Origin: Oscillospiraceae bacterium
GTDB taxonomy: Bacteria > Bacillota > Clostridia > Oscillospirales > Oscillospiraceae
Assembly: GCA_017429835.1 (NCBI GenBank)
Contig: JAFROD010000021.1
Location: 1-44,218 of the forward strand
Direction: 5' to 3'
Length of the DNA stretch: 44,218 nt
The translations under genes were made by a program, and so were the position numbers. A model generated the notes under the pieces. The model worked only from the letters and a program-made list of their open reading frames with translations. It was not told where the DNA came from and did not search any database. Below, piece after piece: positions 1 through 6,253 of the stretch. Every line of letters starts with the position of its first letter. Within the stretch, counting starts at the first letter, position 1.

Positions 1-72
1 GGAGCCCTCAAGACCTCAGATTGAAACACGCTTCGCGTGTGGGATGAGGCCCCCGGTTTTGCGTATTACAAC

Positions 73-107
73 AAAAAGCACCGCACTCTGTTGAGTACGG
101 TGTTTTT
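73..107 (-). terminator. Displaced original terminator of the tRNA-Thr gene
   Basis: On the minus strand an imperfect stem (CACCG-N-ACTC paired with GAGT-N-CGGTG) is followed by a T run. It lies just beyond the left 45-bp repeat, where the end of the tRNA-Thr transcript would be if the element at 113-5967 were absent. It is therefore best read as the native tRNA terminator, now separated from its gene by the insertion. Confidence 0.6.
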
Positions 108-112
108 ACTAC

Positions 113-157
113 TGGAGCTGTTACCCGGATTCGAACCGGGGACCTCATCCTTACCAA
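113..157. repeat. Left attachment repeat (att), displaced 3' half of tRNA-Thr
   Basis: This 45-bp segment is identical to 5923-5967. It corresponds to the anticodon-loop side, the T arm, the acceptor end and the CCA of the tRNA-Thr gene on the minus strand. The flanking bases differ on both sides (c versus a before it, t versus g after it), which sets the repeat ends. The intact tRNA is at the right end, so this left copy is the displaced chromosomal 3' half left behind by integration. Confidence 0.9.
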
Positions 158-381
158 TTATTTTTTTTCGTTTTATAGCTTGCCATAATTTGCGATAACT
201 TGAAGCTGGAAAGCCTTGATTTTACTAGCTTTTTCAGGCGTTGCCTGCGATAGCTTGCAATAGCTTGTTTTGCCTTGACCTCAATCCTTTTTGCTTGTAG
301 CTCAATCCTTTGCTCAATCCTTTTTGAAAAGGGTTGAGGCATAGAGAAGCGGCGCGGGGAATGACCCTGCACCGCTTTTTG
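158..381. other. AT-rich non-coding end with repeated putative integrase arm sites
   Basis: The stretch between the left att repeat and the integrase stop holds three copies of CTCAATCCTTT (280-290, 301-311, 313-323) and several TAGCTTG / GCGATA repeats further left. Similar CTCAA(T/A)CCTTT copies lie at the other end of the element (5799-5822). Tyrosine recombinases of integrative elements commonly have arm-type binding sites in this position, so these are candidate arm sites. An open frame on the minus strand (151-372) is Lys/Arg-rich, repeat-derived and crosses the att repeat, so I do not call it a gene. Confidence 0.5.
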
Positions 382-1578
382 TTATGCGTTTTTTAGCGCA
401 TCTCTGACCGTCTGACCCGCTCGACGGATGGATTCTTGATTTGCGTGTGCGTACATTTTGAGCGTTACGCTTGTATCAGAATGACCGAGGCGGGCAGAGG
501 TAGAAACTACGTCCGCGCCGTTGGTGATAGCGATACTTGCGCTTGTGTGGCGCAGTAGATGCGGGTGGAAATTCTCAACGCCGTATTTCTTGCCGAATTT
601 GGTGAAATACCTTGTAGGGCTTTGCGGGTGCATCGGCTCTGCCGTCCCTTGTTGGGAAAATACCCATTTTGAAAAGCACGTTTCCGCTTGTGCGGCTCGA
701 AGCTGCCGAAGCAATGCGAGAATGTCCGCGCCGAGGTCAACCGTGCGGGATTTGCCGTTTTTCGGGGTGGTCTCATAGACACCGACAGCGGGCGTATATT
801 GCAGATTGCGCCGGATTTGCACCAGCCCGGCAGAGAAATCTATATCTTGCCATTGCAGCCCGCAAGCCTCACCGCGCCGGATGCCTGTATCAGCTAACAG
901 ATAAATGAACGTGCGCCATTTCAATTCCTCTTGATCGACACAAGAAAGCACATATTGAAGCTGCTCCACGGTCAACGCCTTTTCGGATTCGTCCTTTGCT
1001 TGCGCCTGTTCATCCTTGCTGGCTTTTGGCTTGTTTGCTTTCAGCATGGGATTGATTGGGATTGAATCATCCATGAAAGCCATAGTAAAAACGCCGTTCA
1101 TAATGTTATAGAGCTTTGTAACCGTCGCTTGCTTGTAGCCTTGCTTTTGGAAATCGAGCAAATATTTGTTAATCATTGCCGTGTTAATCTCCACCAGCAG
1201 CATATCACCGAACGCCGGGAAAATGTGTTTTTCCAGAAACATCATGTAGCTGGAGCGGGCATTTTCGGAAAAGGACTGCTCTTTTGATGCCATATACACG
1301 CCGAGCGCATACTCTTTGAATGTTTTTAACTTTGCCCGCTCTGCTGCCGCTGCCGCCTCAATTTCTTTTTGTTCTGCACGGTTTTTGATCTCCCCGGCAG
1401 CACAGGACCGCTCGAACTCTGCCGCGACCTTTGCAAGCTCCCGCTCTGCCGTGCGTTTGCTCCAGCCGTCCGGCCAATACCAGCGCTTTTTGTAAGGGCT
1501 TTTTCCGTATCCACGAGAAACACAGATTTGAAAATAACGCTTGCCATCTTTTGTTTCCATTAGCTTTGTGCTTGCCAT
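382..1578 (-). CDS. int: Tyrosine recombinase / site-specific integrase of the tRNA-Thr element
   Basis: A 398-residue phage-type integrase that should catalyse integration and excision at the 45-bp tRNA-Thr core. The N-terminal part (about 1-80) is an arm-binding-like region rich in Trp, Tyr and Lys. The core-binding SAM-like domain is about 85-190 and the catalytic domain about 200-390. Visible catalytic residues are Arg234 in TGIRRGE, Lys near 273-276 in the beta hairpin, His340 and Arg343 in HPHLLRH, His366 in LGHSD and the nucleophile Tyr376 in MYAHAN. The length is usual for the family and the gene looks intact. AGAGGTGAT precedes the ATG. It follows the repressor gene by 11 bases and is probably cotranscribed with it. 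Its 3' end faces the left att repeat, the normal layout for tRNA-targeting elements. Confidence 0.95.
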   Translation of the reverse strand: MASTKLMETKDGKRYFQICVSRGYGKSPYKKRWYWPDGWSKRTAERELAKVAAEFERSCAAGEIKNRAEQKEIEAAAAAERAKLKTFKEYALGVYMASKEQSFSENARSSYMMFLEKHIFPAFGDMLLVEINTAMINKYLLDFQKQGYKQATVTKLYNIMNGVFTMAFMDDSIPINPMLKANKPKASKDEQAQAKDESEKALTVEQLQYVLSCVDQEELKWRTFIYLLADTGIRRGEACGLQWQDIDFSAGLVQIRRNLQYTPAVGVYETTPKNGKSRTVDLGADILALLRQLRAAQAETCFSKWVFSQQGTAEPMHPQSPTRYFTKFGKKYGVENFHPHLLRHTSASIAITNGADVVSTSARLGHSDTSVTLKMYAHANQESIRRAGQTVRDALKNA

Positions 1579-1589
1579 AGTATCACCTC

Positions 1590-2105
1590 TTATAAATGTG
1601 ACGGCGGGACAGTTGCGCCTATTGTAAATCTCTGAAATCCCGGTTCAAAGTATTGGCTGTAATTGTGAAGCACACTATATAATGTTTGCTGATACATTTC
1701 CGGCGGGAGCTGATCTCGAATGCTCCTGATAGCGTCATACGCTTTTAGAAACTGCCCCATTATTTCACCGTGAAATGAAAGTGCTGCATTAGATGCCGAA
1801 AGCTCTACAGTGGGCTTGTGTCCAATCTTTGGGGGATTCGACAAAAGCTTGTCAGTAAATACCAGCCATTGAAAGGGTGTGATTCCTTTACTGTCAGCGT
1901 CTAGCCCGCATAATTCGTCTAGTGAAATATCAAGCTCTTTAGCAATGTTTACTGCTATTTCAAGATTTGGGGTGCTATCTCCATGTTCAAACGCCGAAAT
2001 CTGGCTTTGATTTGCTCCACAATTTTCTGCTAGTGTTTGCTGGCTGATCTTCAATTCCTTGCGCCTTGCTTTTAGCCTCTCTTTGAAAATGGGTTTAATA
2101 TCCAT
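1590..2105 (-). CDS. XRE-family HTH repressor of the element
   Basis: 171 residues. The N-terminal XRE/Cro-cI helix-turn-helix is about residues 5-60 (ISQQTLAENCGANQSQISAFEHG). The longer C-terminal region has no domain I recognise and no protease motif typical of LexA-like repressors. The frame is open further upstream to 2132, but GAGGTGAT lies just before the ATG at 2105, so I choose that start. It sits upstream of int on the same strand and diverges from the small genes beginning at 2255. Its own promoter overlaps an AT-rich palindrome, which suggests autoregulation and control of the divergent operon. That role is inferred from position. Confidence 0.85.
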   Translation of the reverse strand: MDIKPIFKERLKARRKELKISQQTLAENCGANQSQISAFEHGDSTPNLEIAVNIAKELDISLDELCGLDADSKGITPFQWLVFTDKLLSNPPKIGHKPTVELSASNAALSFHGEIMGQFLKAYDAIRSIRDQLPPEMYQQTLYSVLHNYSQYFEPGFQRFTIGATVPPSHL

Positions 2106-2122
2106 AAAATCACCTCTCATTA

Positions 2123-2151
2123 AGAATATCATATATTCGATATTATGTCAA
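2123..2151 (-). promoter_or_regulatory. Repressor promoter with overlapping palindromic operator
   Basis: On the minus strand: TTGACA (2146-2151), a 17-bp spacer, then TATTCT (2123-2128), close to the SigA consensus. The spacer and -10 contain the palindrome GAATAT-cat-ATATTC (2124-2138), and AATATC / GATATT half-sites also occur at 2125-2130 and 2139-2144. This is a likely autoregulatory operator for the XRE repressor. The leader before the RBS would be very short. Confidence 0.6.
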
Positions 2152-2254
2152 GATAAAAATAAAAATATTGATAACAATTATATAATATCTGCACTAGAAT
2201 AATAATTGTATGCATGATAGAATTGAGGCAGAAACAAAGCAAGGGAGTGATACC

Positions 2255-2416
2255 ATGACCGAACAAGAAAAAATTCGTGCAGCTAGGGCTGAATATGCGC
2301 GAGAATACAGAAAGAGAAATCCCGACAAGGTGAGGGAGGCGCAAGAGCGGTATTGGCTGCGAAAAATCCAAAAGGAAACAAAGGGAGGCGCAGAGAATGC
2401 CAAAGAGAACGCTTGA
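2255..2416 (+). CDS. Small basic protein of the element, unknown function
   Basis: 53 residues, highly charged and probably helical (EKIRAARAEYAREYRKRNPDKVREAQERYW). I do not recognise a named family, though similar short Arg/Lys-rich proteins are common in early operons of clostridial phages and integrative elements. The frame is open from 2210, but AAGGGAGTG lies at the right distance before the ATG at 2255. Its 3' end overlaps the start of the next gene by 20 bases, so the genes are translationally coupled. It is the first gene of the rightward operon. Confidence 0.6.
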   Translation: MTEQEKIRAARAEYAREYRKRNPDKVREAQERYWLRKIQKETKGGAENAKENA

Positions 2417-2606
2417 CCCTGCAGCACCGTTCCAAACAATCACAGGGGCGGCAAGAATCACGGGACTTGCACAATCTTATATCCGTGAGGGCTGCAAGAA
2501 TAAGTCAATCCCTCATATCATGTGCGGGCAAGAATACCGGGTGAATATGCCGCTATGGATGGAGCAGTTAAACGCCGAAAGCACAAGGTCGGGTGAATGC
2601 CTTTGA
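2397..2606 (+). CDS. Excisionase-like small DNA-binding protein
   Basis: 69 residues: a short HTH-like fold with a TITGAARITGLAQSYIREGCKNKSIPHI segment resembling the winged-helix of MerR/Xis-type excisionases, followed by a short beta-rich tail (YRVNMPLWMEQL). AAGGGAGG precedes the ATG. It sits between the first small gene and the replication ATPase with overlaps on both sides. A role as excisionase or recombination directionality factor for the integrase is inferred from size, fold signature and context. It could also be a small transcription regulator. Confidence 0.6.
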   Translation: MPKRTLDPAAPFQTITGAARITGLAQSYIREGCKNKSIPHIMCGQEYRVNMPLWMEQLNAESTRSGECL

Positions 2607-3601
2607 CTGAATCAAAAAAGTTTGACTTTTACACATTGCCGTCGCTAACAGACGCGGAGCGAACGCCGCCGGAATTTATTGTTGATGGGATGATTCCCGT
2701 CGGCCTGTCATTTCTTGCGGGTGCGCCAAAGATTCGGAAATCCTTTCTTGCCCTGCAGCTTGCTGCCGCCGTTGCTGGAGGAGCTGTCTTTCTTGGAAGA
2801 ACTACAAGAAAATGTGGTGTTGTTTATCTTGACCTTGAGGGAAGCAAGAGCCGCATTTCCACCAGAGCGGGAGCAATGGGTATTCCCCTGCCGGACAACC
2901 TACTGATTGCTAATAACACGCCGTCAAAGCTAGCCGGAACGCTGACCGCTGATCTGCGAGAGCTACACCGAGAGCGTCCTACAATTCGGTTGATTATTAT
3001 TGACACGTACAGCCGGGCGCGGGGTGTTGCCAAAAGCTACGGCGCGAACGCCTATGATGCCGACGTCGGCTTGTTGGAACCTATACAGCGCATGGCATCG
3101 GATGAAAATATTGCTGTCCTGTTTGTACACCATGAACGAAAAGGTGCAGCCTTTGCCGCCGATTCCTTTGAACGTCTCAGCGGAACAATGGGCATTTCCG
3201 GCAGCGCCGACGCCGTTCTAAACCTTGTCGCTGATGGCAAACGCGCCGACGGGCGCGCAACGCTGGAATATAACCCGCGCGATGCTATCGGCGGTGAATT
3301 GAATTTGATTTTTGATAATGCTTCCTGCAAGTGGGTACTGTCCGATTTTCAAAACGGGCAAATGCTGGACGAGCCTGTAATACGGTGGATTATTCAAAAC
3401 GCGCCTGACAAGGCGCAGACGCGGTTTTCTGACTACCACGCGGCATATTATGAGATTTACCGCCATCAAAGTGACCGTCCGGCAGATGCTATCAGAAACG
3501 CCGTGGAGAAGTACCAGCAGCTTTTTGCCGCGCATGGTATCGCCGTACAGCTAGGCGCAAAAAGCAATGACAAACGCGGAATAAGAATTGTAAAAGTGTG
3601 A
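2597..3601 (+). CDS. RepA-like AAA ATPase (putative replicative helicase), variant Walker A
   Basis: 334 residues, similar to the RecA-fold AAA_25 / RepA-like helicase ATPases found in phage satellites and integrative elements, where they help replicate the excised circle. The ATPase core is about residues 30-215: P-loop region AGAPKIRKSF (41-50), Walker B-like LIIIDTYSR (132-140), and a FVHHERKG sensor segment near 176-183. The usual Gly before the P-loop Lys-Ser is Arg47 here (codon CGG at 2735-2737), a single-base change from a Gly codon, which may impair ATP binding. The C-terminal part (about 240-334) may be a small DNA-binding domain. It overlaps the xis-like gene by 10 bases. Two strong dyads lie just downstream. 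Confidence 0.75.
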   Translation: MPLTESKKFDFYTLPSLTDAERTPPEFIVDGMIPVGLSFLAGAPKIRKSFLALQLAAAVAGGAVFLGRTTRKCGVVYLDLEGSKSRISTRAGAMGIPLPDNLLIANNTPSKLAGTLTADLRELHRERPTIRLIIIDTYSRARGVAKSYGANAYDADVGLLEPIQRMASDENIAVLFVHHERKGAAFAADSFERLSGTMGISGSADAVLNLVADGKRADGRATLEYNPRDAIGGELNLIFDNASCKWVLSDFQNGQMLDEPVIRWIIQNAPDKAQTRFSDYHAAYYEIYRHQSDRPADAIRNAVEKYQQLFAAHGIAVQLGAKSNDKRGIRIVKV

Positions 3602-3615
3602 AAACGCCTGTCCGG

Positions 3616-3695
3616 TGTCCCAAATGGGACAGTATAGCGGGAGAAGTGATCGTCTTTTAGTCCCTTTGTGGGAGAGACTGTCCCGCACGGGACAG
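3616..3695. promoter_or_regulatory. Pair of TGTCCC-N4-GGGACA dyads, candidate origin or operator
   Basis: Two near-identical perfect dyads occur: TGTCCC-aaat-GGGACA at 3616-3631 and CTGTCCC-gcac-GGGACAG at 3678-3695. Their centres are 63 bp apart, about six helical turns. A weaker TCCC-N5-GGGA lies between them at 3661-3673. They sit in the non-coding gap right after the RepA-like ATPase, where small elements often keep an origin or initiator sites. An operator or an RNA structure would also fit. Confidence 0.45.
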
Positions 3696-3725
3696 CGGAC
3701 AGCATACAACTAAACAGGAGGATAT

Positions 3726-3953
3726 ATGAATACCGAAAATGAATATTTGGATTTATCTCCGGCGCAGAAAGCCGGACGCACAAACCACGAACACGCCGAG
3801 CAGCGCAAAAAGGCAACGCGGGAACGGCTGGAAGAAAGCCGGTTGCTCCGTGCTGAAATGAACGCTGTTCTAAAGAATCCGGCAGCGACACCAGCCGAAA
3901 AGGTACAGGCGGCTGAAATTCTGACAAAGATTCGGGAGCATAGCTTTTATTGA
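3726..3953 (+). CDS. Small hypothetical protein of the element, frame may continue past the stop
   Basis: 75 residues, charged and helical, with a probable coiled coil (EQRKKATRERLEESRLLRAEMNAVL). No family recognised. A strong AGGAGGATAT precedes the ATG. At the 3' end the frame stops at TGA 3951-3953 just after a TTTT run. One frame over, an open stretch of 21 codons (IDGKQMLDLPILAEIYHEKGR) ends at 4014, inside the RBS of the next gene, as expected for a coupled gene end. A one-base deletion in the T run would join them. It may be a recent frameshift, a sequencing error or, less likely, programmed slippage. Confidence 0.6.
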   Translation: MNTENEYLDLSPAQKAGRTNHEHAEQRKKATRERLEESRLLRAEMNAVLKNPAATPAEKVQAAEILTKIREHSFY

Positions 3954-4019
3954 TGGAAAACAAATGCTGGATTTGCCGATTCTTGCGGAGATTTACCACG
4001 AAAAAGGGAGGTGAAGCCG

Positions 4020-4385
4020 ATGGCGACGAACGACGAAAAAATCCTTGCTGCGCTGATCGCTGCGGGAAGTGTGCGGGGTGCTGCGCAGGTTGCGGACGTG
4101 TCCGAGGCAACTGTCAGAAATCGGATGGCTGACCCTGTCTTCCGTGGAAGATTCGACCAACTGCGCGGCGACCTTTTACAAGCTGCGACTGCTGGCTTGA
4201 TGTCAAAGCTGGAGAGCGCAACTTCGACAATGACCGAAATAATGGACGACGACACAAACCCCGGCAGCGTGCGCCTAGCTGCTGCTGACGCGATTTTCCG
4301 TCATTGCTTGCGGTATGTGTCGGCGGCAGATTTTGAACGCCGTATAGCTGCGCTGGAGGCTGCCGCACAGGAGGATGAAACATGA
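4020..4385 (+). CDS. HTH protein resembling a phage small terminase subunit
   Basis: 121 residues. The N-terminal half (MATNDEKILAALIAAGSVRGAAQVADVSEATVRNRM) is a helix-turn-helix like that of phBC6A51-type small terminase subunits. The C-terminal half is helical (FERRIAALEAAAQ). GGAGGTGAA is 4 bases before the chosen ATG at 4020. A GTG at 4011 lies inside that RBS. No large terminase, portal or capsid gene is nearby, so if it is a TerS homologue it would redirect a helper phage's packaging, as in satellites. It could instead be a plain DNA-binding regulator. Its end overlaps the next gene by ATGA. Confidence 0.6.
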   Translation: MATNDEKILAALIAAGSVRGAAQVADVSEATVRNRMADPVFRGRFDQLRGDLLQAATAGLMSKLESATSTMTEIMDDDTNPGSVRLAAADAIFRHCLRYVSAADFERRIAALEAAAQEDET

Positions 4386-4621
4386 AATCACAGATAGCGC
4401 GGCTTGAACTTTTGGAGGAAAGCCGACGGTCTGACCCGCTGCTTGTTCTCTGTGAGGATAGCAACGGCGACACGGCAAAAATGACAGTCAGAGAAATGCT
4501 GAACACCGGGCGCGGATTCGTTCACGTTGTCGGCGGCTCCAGCCTGTCAGACCTTGACAAGCTGCTATCAGCATACCATGAGCGGGCAATACAAGCCGTC
4601 AGAGGAGGTGAAATGGAATAA
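4382..4621 (+). CDS. Small hypothetical protein of the element
   Basis: 79 residues, acidic to neutral, soluble. No family recognised. It reads MKSQIARLELLEESRRSDPLLVL at the N-terminus, then a short segment (GFVHVVGG) and a helical end (LDKLLSAYHERAIQAV). The start overlaps the TerS-like gene (ATGA). Its stop codon overlaps the next small frame by four bases (ATAA), so these genes form one coupled operon. Confidence 0.6.
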   Translation: MKSQIARLELLEESRRSDPLLVLCEDSNGDTAKMTVREMLNTGRGFVHVVGGSSLSDLDKLLSAYHERAIQAVRGGEME

Positions 4622-4776
4622 ACGGAAATGTCATCAACTACGGCGAAATCTTACGCCACATGCGACGGAAATGGCGTCTAAAGGTTGTTTACAAGCCGCA
4701 ATTATCCGATGCCGAAATCAGACAAATCAGGGAATATCCCCAATATAAAAAGGTAACTTGCAATGAACATTTCTAA
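4618..4776 (+). CDS. Small basic protein with an apparent AUA start (or a start-codon mutant)
   Basis: A 52-codon frame with coding character (NGNVINYGEILRHMRRKW, LSDAEIRQIREYPQYKK) and no ATG, GTG or TTG at its 5' end. The only codon at the right distance (7 bases) from the strong GGAGGTG is ATA at 4618-4620, which overlaps the upstream stop as ATAA. The other junctions in this operon use ATGA, so a G to A change at 4620 would explain both the AUA start and the TAA stop. Whether it is translated is unknown. A different frame across the same DNA (4527-4748) looks like a shadow. Confidence 0.5.
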   Translation: MNGNVINYGEILRHMRRKWRLKVVYKPQLSDAEIRQIREYPQYKKVTCNEHF

Positions 4777-5092
4777 ACGCCTTGACCGATTGGAGCAGCA
4801 GCACTACGGCGACGGATTTGGTGATCTTCACGCATGGGAACGCGCCGGACGCCTATATTCTGATCTCACCGATGCCGAAAGAGAGCGATTCTGTCTGTAC
4901 TGGAAGATGGGCGACCGAAAAGGCTTTGAACAAATGTATCACACATTTGGCTGGAGCTTGGATTTTCCGGTATGCTGCGAAAAAAAATACACGCCGGAAG
5001 AATGGCGTGAACGCGTCCGGGAAGTCGAAGAACTTGTACTTGCTCACAGCGAAAAAGTAAGAATGAAAATGGAGGAAAAAGCAAATGTTTGA
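4763..5092 (+). CDS. Hypothetical protein of the element
   Basis: 109 residues, rich in aromatic and charged residues (YTPEEWRERVREVEELVLAHSEKVRMKMEE). No transmembrane segment or signal peptide and no family recognised. It overlaps the preceding small frame by 14 bases and the following gene by 8, so it belongs to the same coupled operon. The predicted C-terminal helix suggests a protein-protein interaction role, but nothing specific can be said. Confidence 0.6.
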   Translation: MNISKRLDRLEQQHYGDGFGDLHAWERAGRLYSDLTDAERERFCLYWKMGDRKGFEQMYHTFGWSLDFPVCCEKKYTPEEWRERVREVEELVLAHSEKVRMKMEEKANV

Positions 5093-5711
5093 TACTATCG
5101 TAAACGAAATGGACAACCTCTGCCGGGAAACCGCGCAGAGATGCGCAGAGGCATATCATACCCTCCGCGCTGCTGAAGATGCCGCCAGAGCGAAACAGGG
5201 CATTGATGAATCTCCTGTAAAATACAAAGCACGGCAGGCGACCGCTGCCGCCAAGCTGGAGGATGCGCGGAAGCTCCAGCGTGATCTTGCGTTCGATTTA
5301 CCGCAAGAAGCAGAATCAAAAGGAAACGCCCTGCGCCGACAGCTCGAAGCTGCGATTGCTGACAAGTACGCCGCTGACCCGGCAGATGTTGACGCAAACA
5401 CGCTGACCTTGCTACAAAGCGGCATTCTCACGCCGCCGGAATATGCGCGGCTGTTTGAAAAAGCGACCAGCCCAACCATGCGACGCCTAATCGGCAAATC
5501 CGCTGGAGATGCTGCCCGAACTACACAGGACGCCGAAAACGCGCGGATTCTCCGCAATGTCGAATATCAAGCCATGCACACAAGCGGCGGCGAATACCTT
5601 GTTGCCTTTGACGGTTTGTGCGATATTCTGCGGCGGTCTGCAAAGAATCCAACTTTCTGTGATCGTTATAGTGAACTTGCCGCGCCGTATCTTGATGTGT
5701 TTCGTCGTTAG
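5085..5711 (+). CDS. Helical coiled-coil-like protein, last gene of the element
   Basis: 208 residues, alanine-rich and strongly helical over about residues 10-110 (AYHTLRAAEDAARAKQG, AAAKLEDARKLQRDLAF), then a second helical part with LTPPEYARLFEKATSPTMRRLI. Similar helical proteins occur near the end of small phage-derived elements, but I cannot assign a function. A scaffold or capsid-size role, as in satellites, would be speculative. It overlaps the previous gene by 8 bases and ends 26 bases before a rightward terminator. Confidence 0.55.
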   Translation: MFDTIVNEMDNLCRETAQRCAEAYHTLRAAEDAARAKQGIDESPVKYKARQATAAAKLEDARKLQRDLAFDLPQEAESKGNALRRQLEAAIADKYAADPADVDANTLTLLQSGILTPPEYARLFEKATSPTMRRLIGKSAGDAARTTQDAENARILRNVEYQAMHTSGGEYLVAFDGLCDILRRSAKNPTFCDRYSELAAPYLDVFRR

Positions 5712-5736
5712 AGCCATAAAGACGATATTAAAAAAG

Positions 5737-5768
5737 AAAGCCGTCCGGGGTAAAATTCGGGCGGTTTT
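5737..5768 (+). terminator. Terminator of the element's rightward operon
   Basis: An 11-bp stem (AAAGCCGTCCG paired with CGGGCGGTTTT, with two G-T pairs) and a short AT loop, ending in TTTT. It closes the operon 2255-5711 before the right att region. Confidence 0.75.
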
Positions 5769-5798
5769 CGTCTACAAAGTGTCAAAAAATAGGGCTGG

Positions 5799-5822
5799 CT
5801 CAAACCTTTGCTCAATCCTTTT
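5799..5822. repeat. Right-end putative integrase arm-site repeats
   Basis: CTCAAACCTTT (5799-5809) is followed directly by CTCAATCCTTTT (5811-5822). The same word occurs three times next to the left att repeat. Placement at both ends of the element and the direct orientation suggest arm-type sites for the integrase. Confidence 0.5.
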
Positions 5823-5882
5823 GCAAAAACAGCGCAAAACTCCAAAAATGAAAAAACTGGAAAATCGAACTTTTTGCATAAG

Positions 5883-5918
5883 AAAAAGCCCTATTTTCCG
5901 CAGAAAACAGGACTTTTC
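5883..5918 (-). terminator. Element-borne terminator now serving tRNA-Thr
   Basis: On the minus strand a 12-bp stem (AGTCCTGTTTTC with GGAAAATAGGGCT, G-T pairs allowed) has a 3-base loop and a TTTTT tail, starting 5 bases past the tRNA CCA. It lies inside the element, so the element appears to bring both the replacement tRNA 3' half and a new terminator. Confidence 0.75.
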
Positions 5919-5922
5919 TGTA

Positions 5923-5998
<76 letters not shown>

Positions 5999-6172
5999 AT
6001 TTCGGACAGCTTTGACATTATAGCAAGCATTTCCCGCGCTGTCAACTGTTTTTTTATTTTCTCCTGACTTTTTTTGAACGGCGCCGCTTTTCCAGGAAAC
6101 CGCGGTGTTCTTCGATAAACCTGTTGATATGTTAGGTGTTGTGATAATTGCGTAGCACCTGTGTCAACCTGT

Positions 6173-6209
6173 GTCATTGCGAGACTTGCTGTGCAAGTCC
6201 CGCAATGAC
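6173..6209. repeat. Palindromic dispersed repeat with GTCATTGCG arms
   Basis: An inverted repeat: GTCATTGCG-N-GACTTGC, three-base loop, GCAAGTC-N-CGCAATGAC, followed by GCGGTC. The same ends (GTCATTGCGA / TCGCAATGAC then GCGGTC) bound a 133-bp unit at 10581-10713. This GTCATTGCGA-type palindrome is a familiar short interspersed repeat in bacterial genomes. A second small hairpin, GACCGC-tgc-GCGGTC, follows at 6227-6241. Confidence 0.6.
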
Positions 6210-6253
6210 GCGGTCAGGGACGCCACGACCGCTGCGCGGTCTTGCCGTAAAGA

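Noticed and set aside
1..112. Possible CRISPR or repeat array at the left edge
   Set aside because: Only a small hairpin (ACACGCTTCGCGTGT) and a terminator are seen; no regular repeats or spacers anywhere in the window.
151..372. 73-codon Lys/Arg-rich frame on the minus strand at the left element end
   Set aside because: It overlaps the att repeat and is built from the repeated TAGCTTG and CTCAATCC words; no RBS and no coding character.
4527..4748. 73-codon plus-strand frame overlapping the AUA-start gene
   Set aside because: Two neighbouring frames have better coding character and the strong RBS; this one looks like a shadow.
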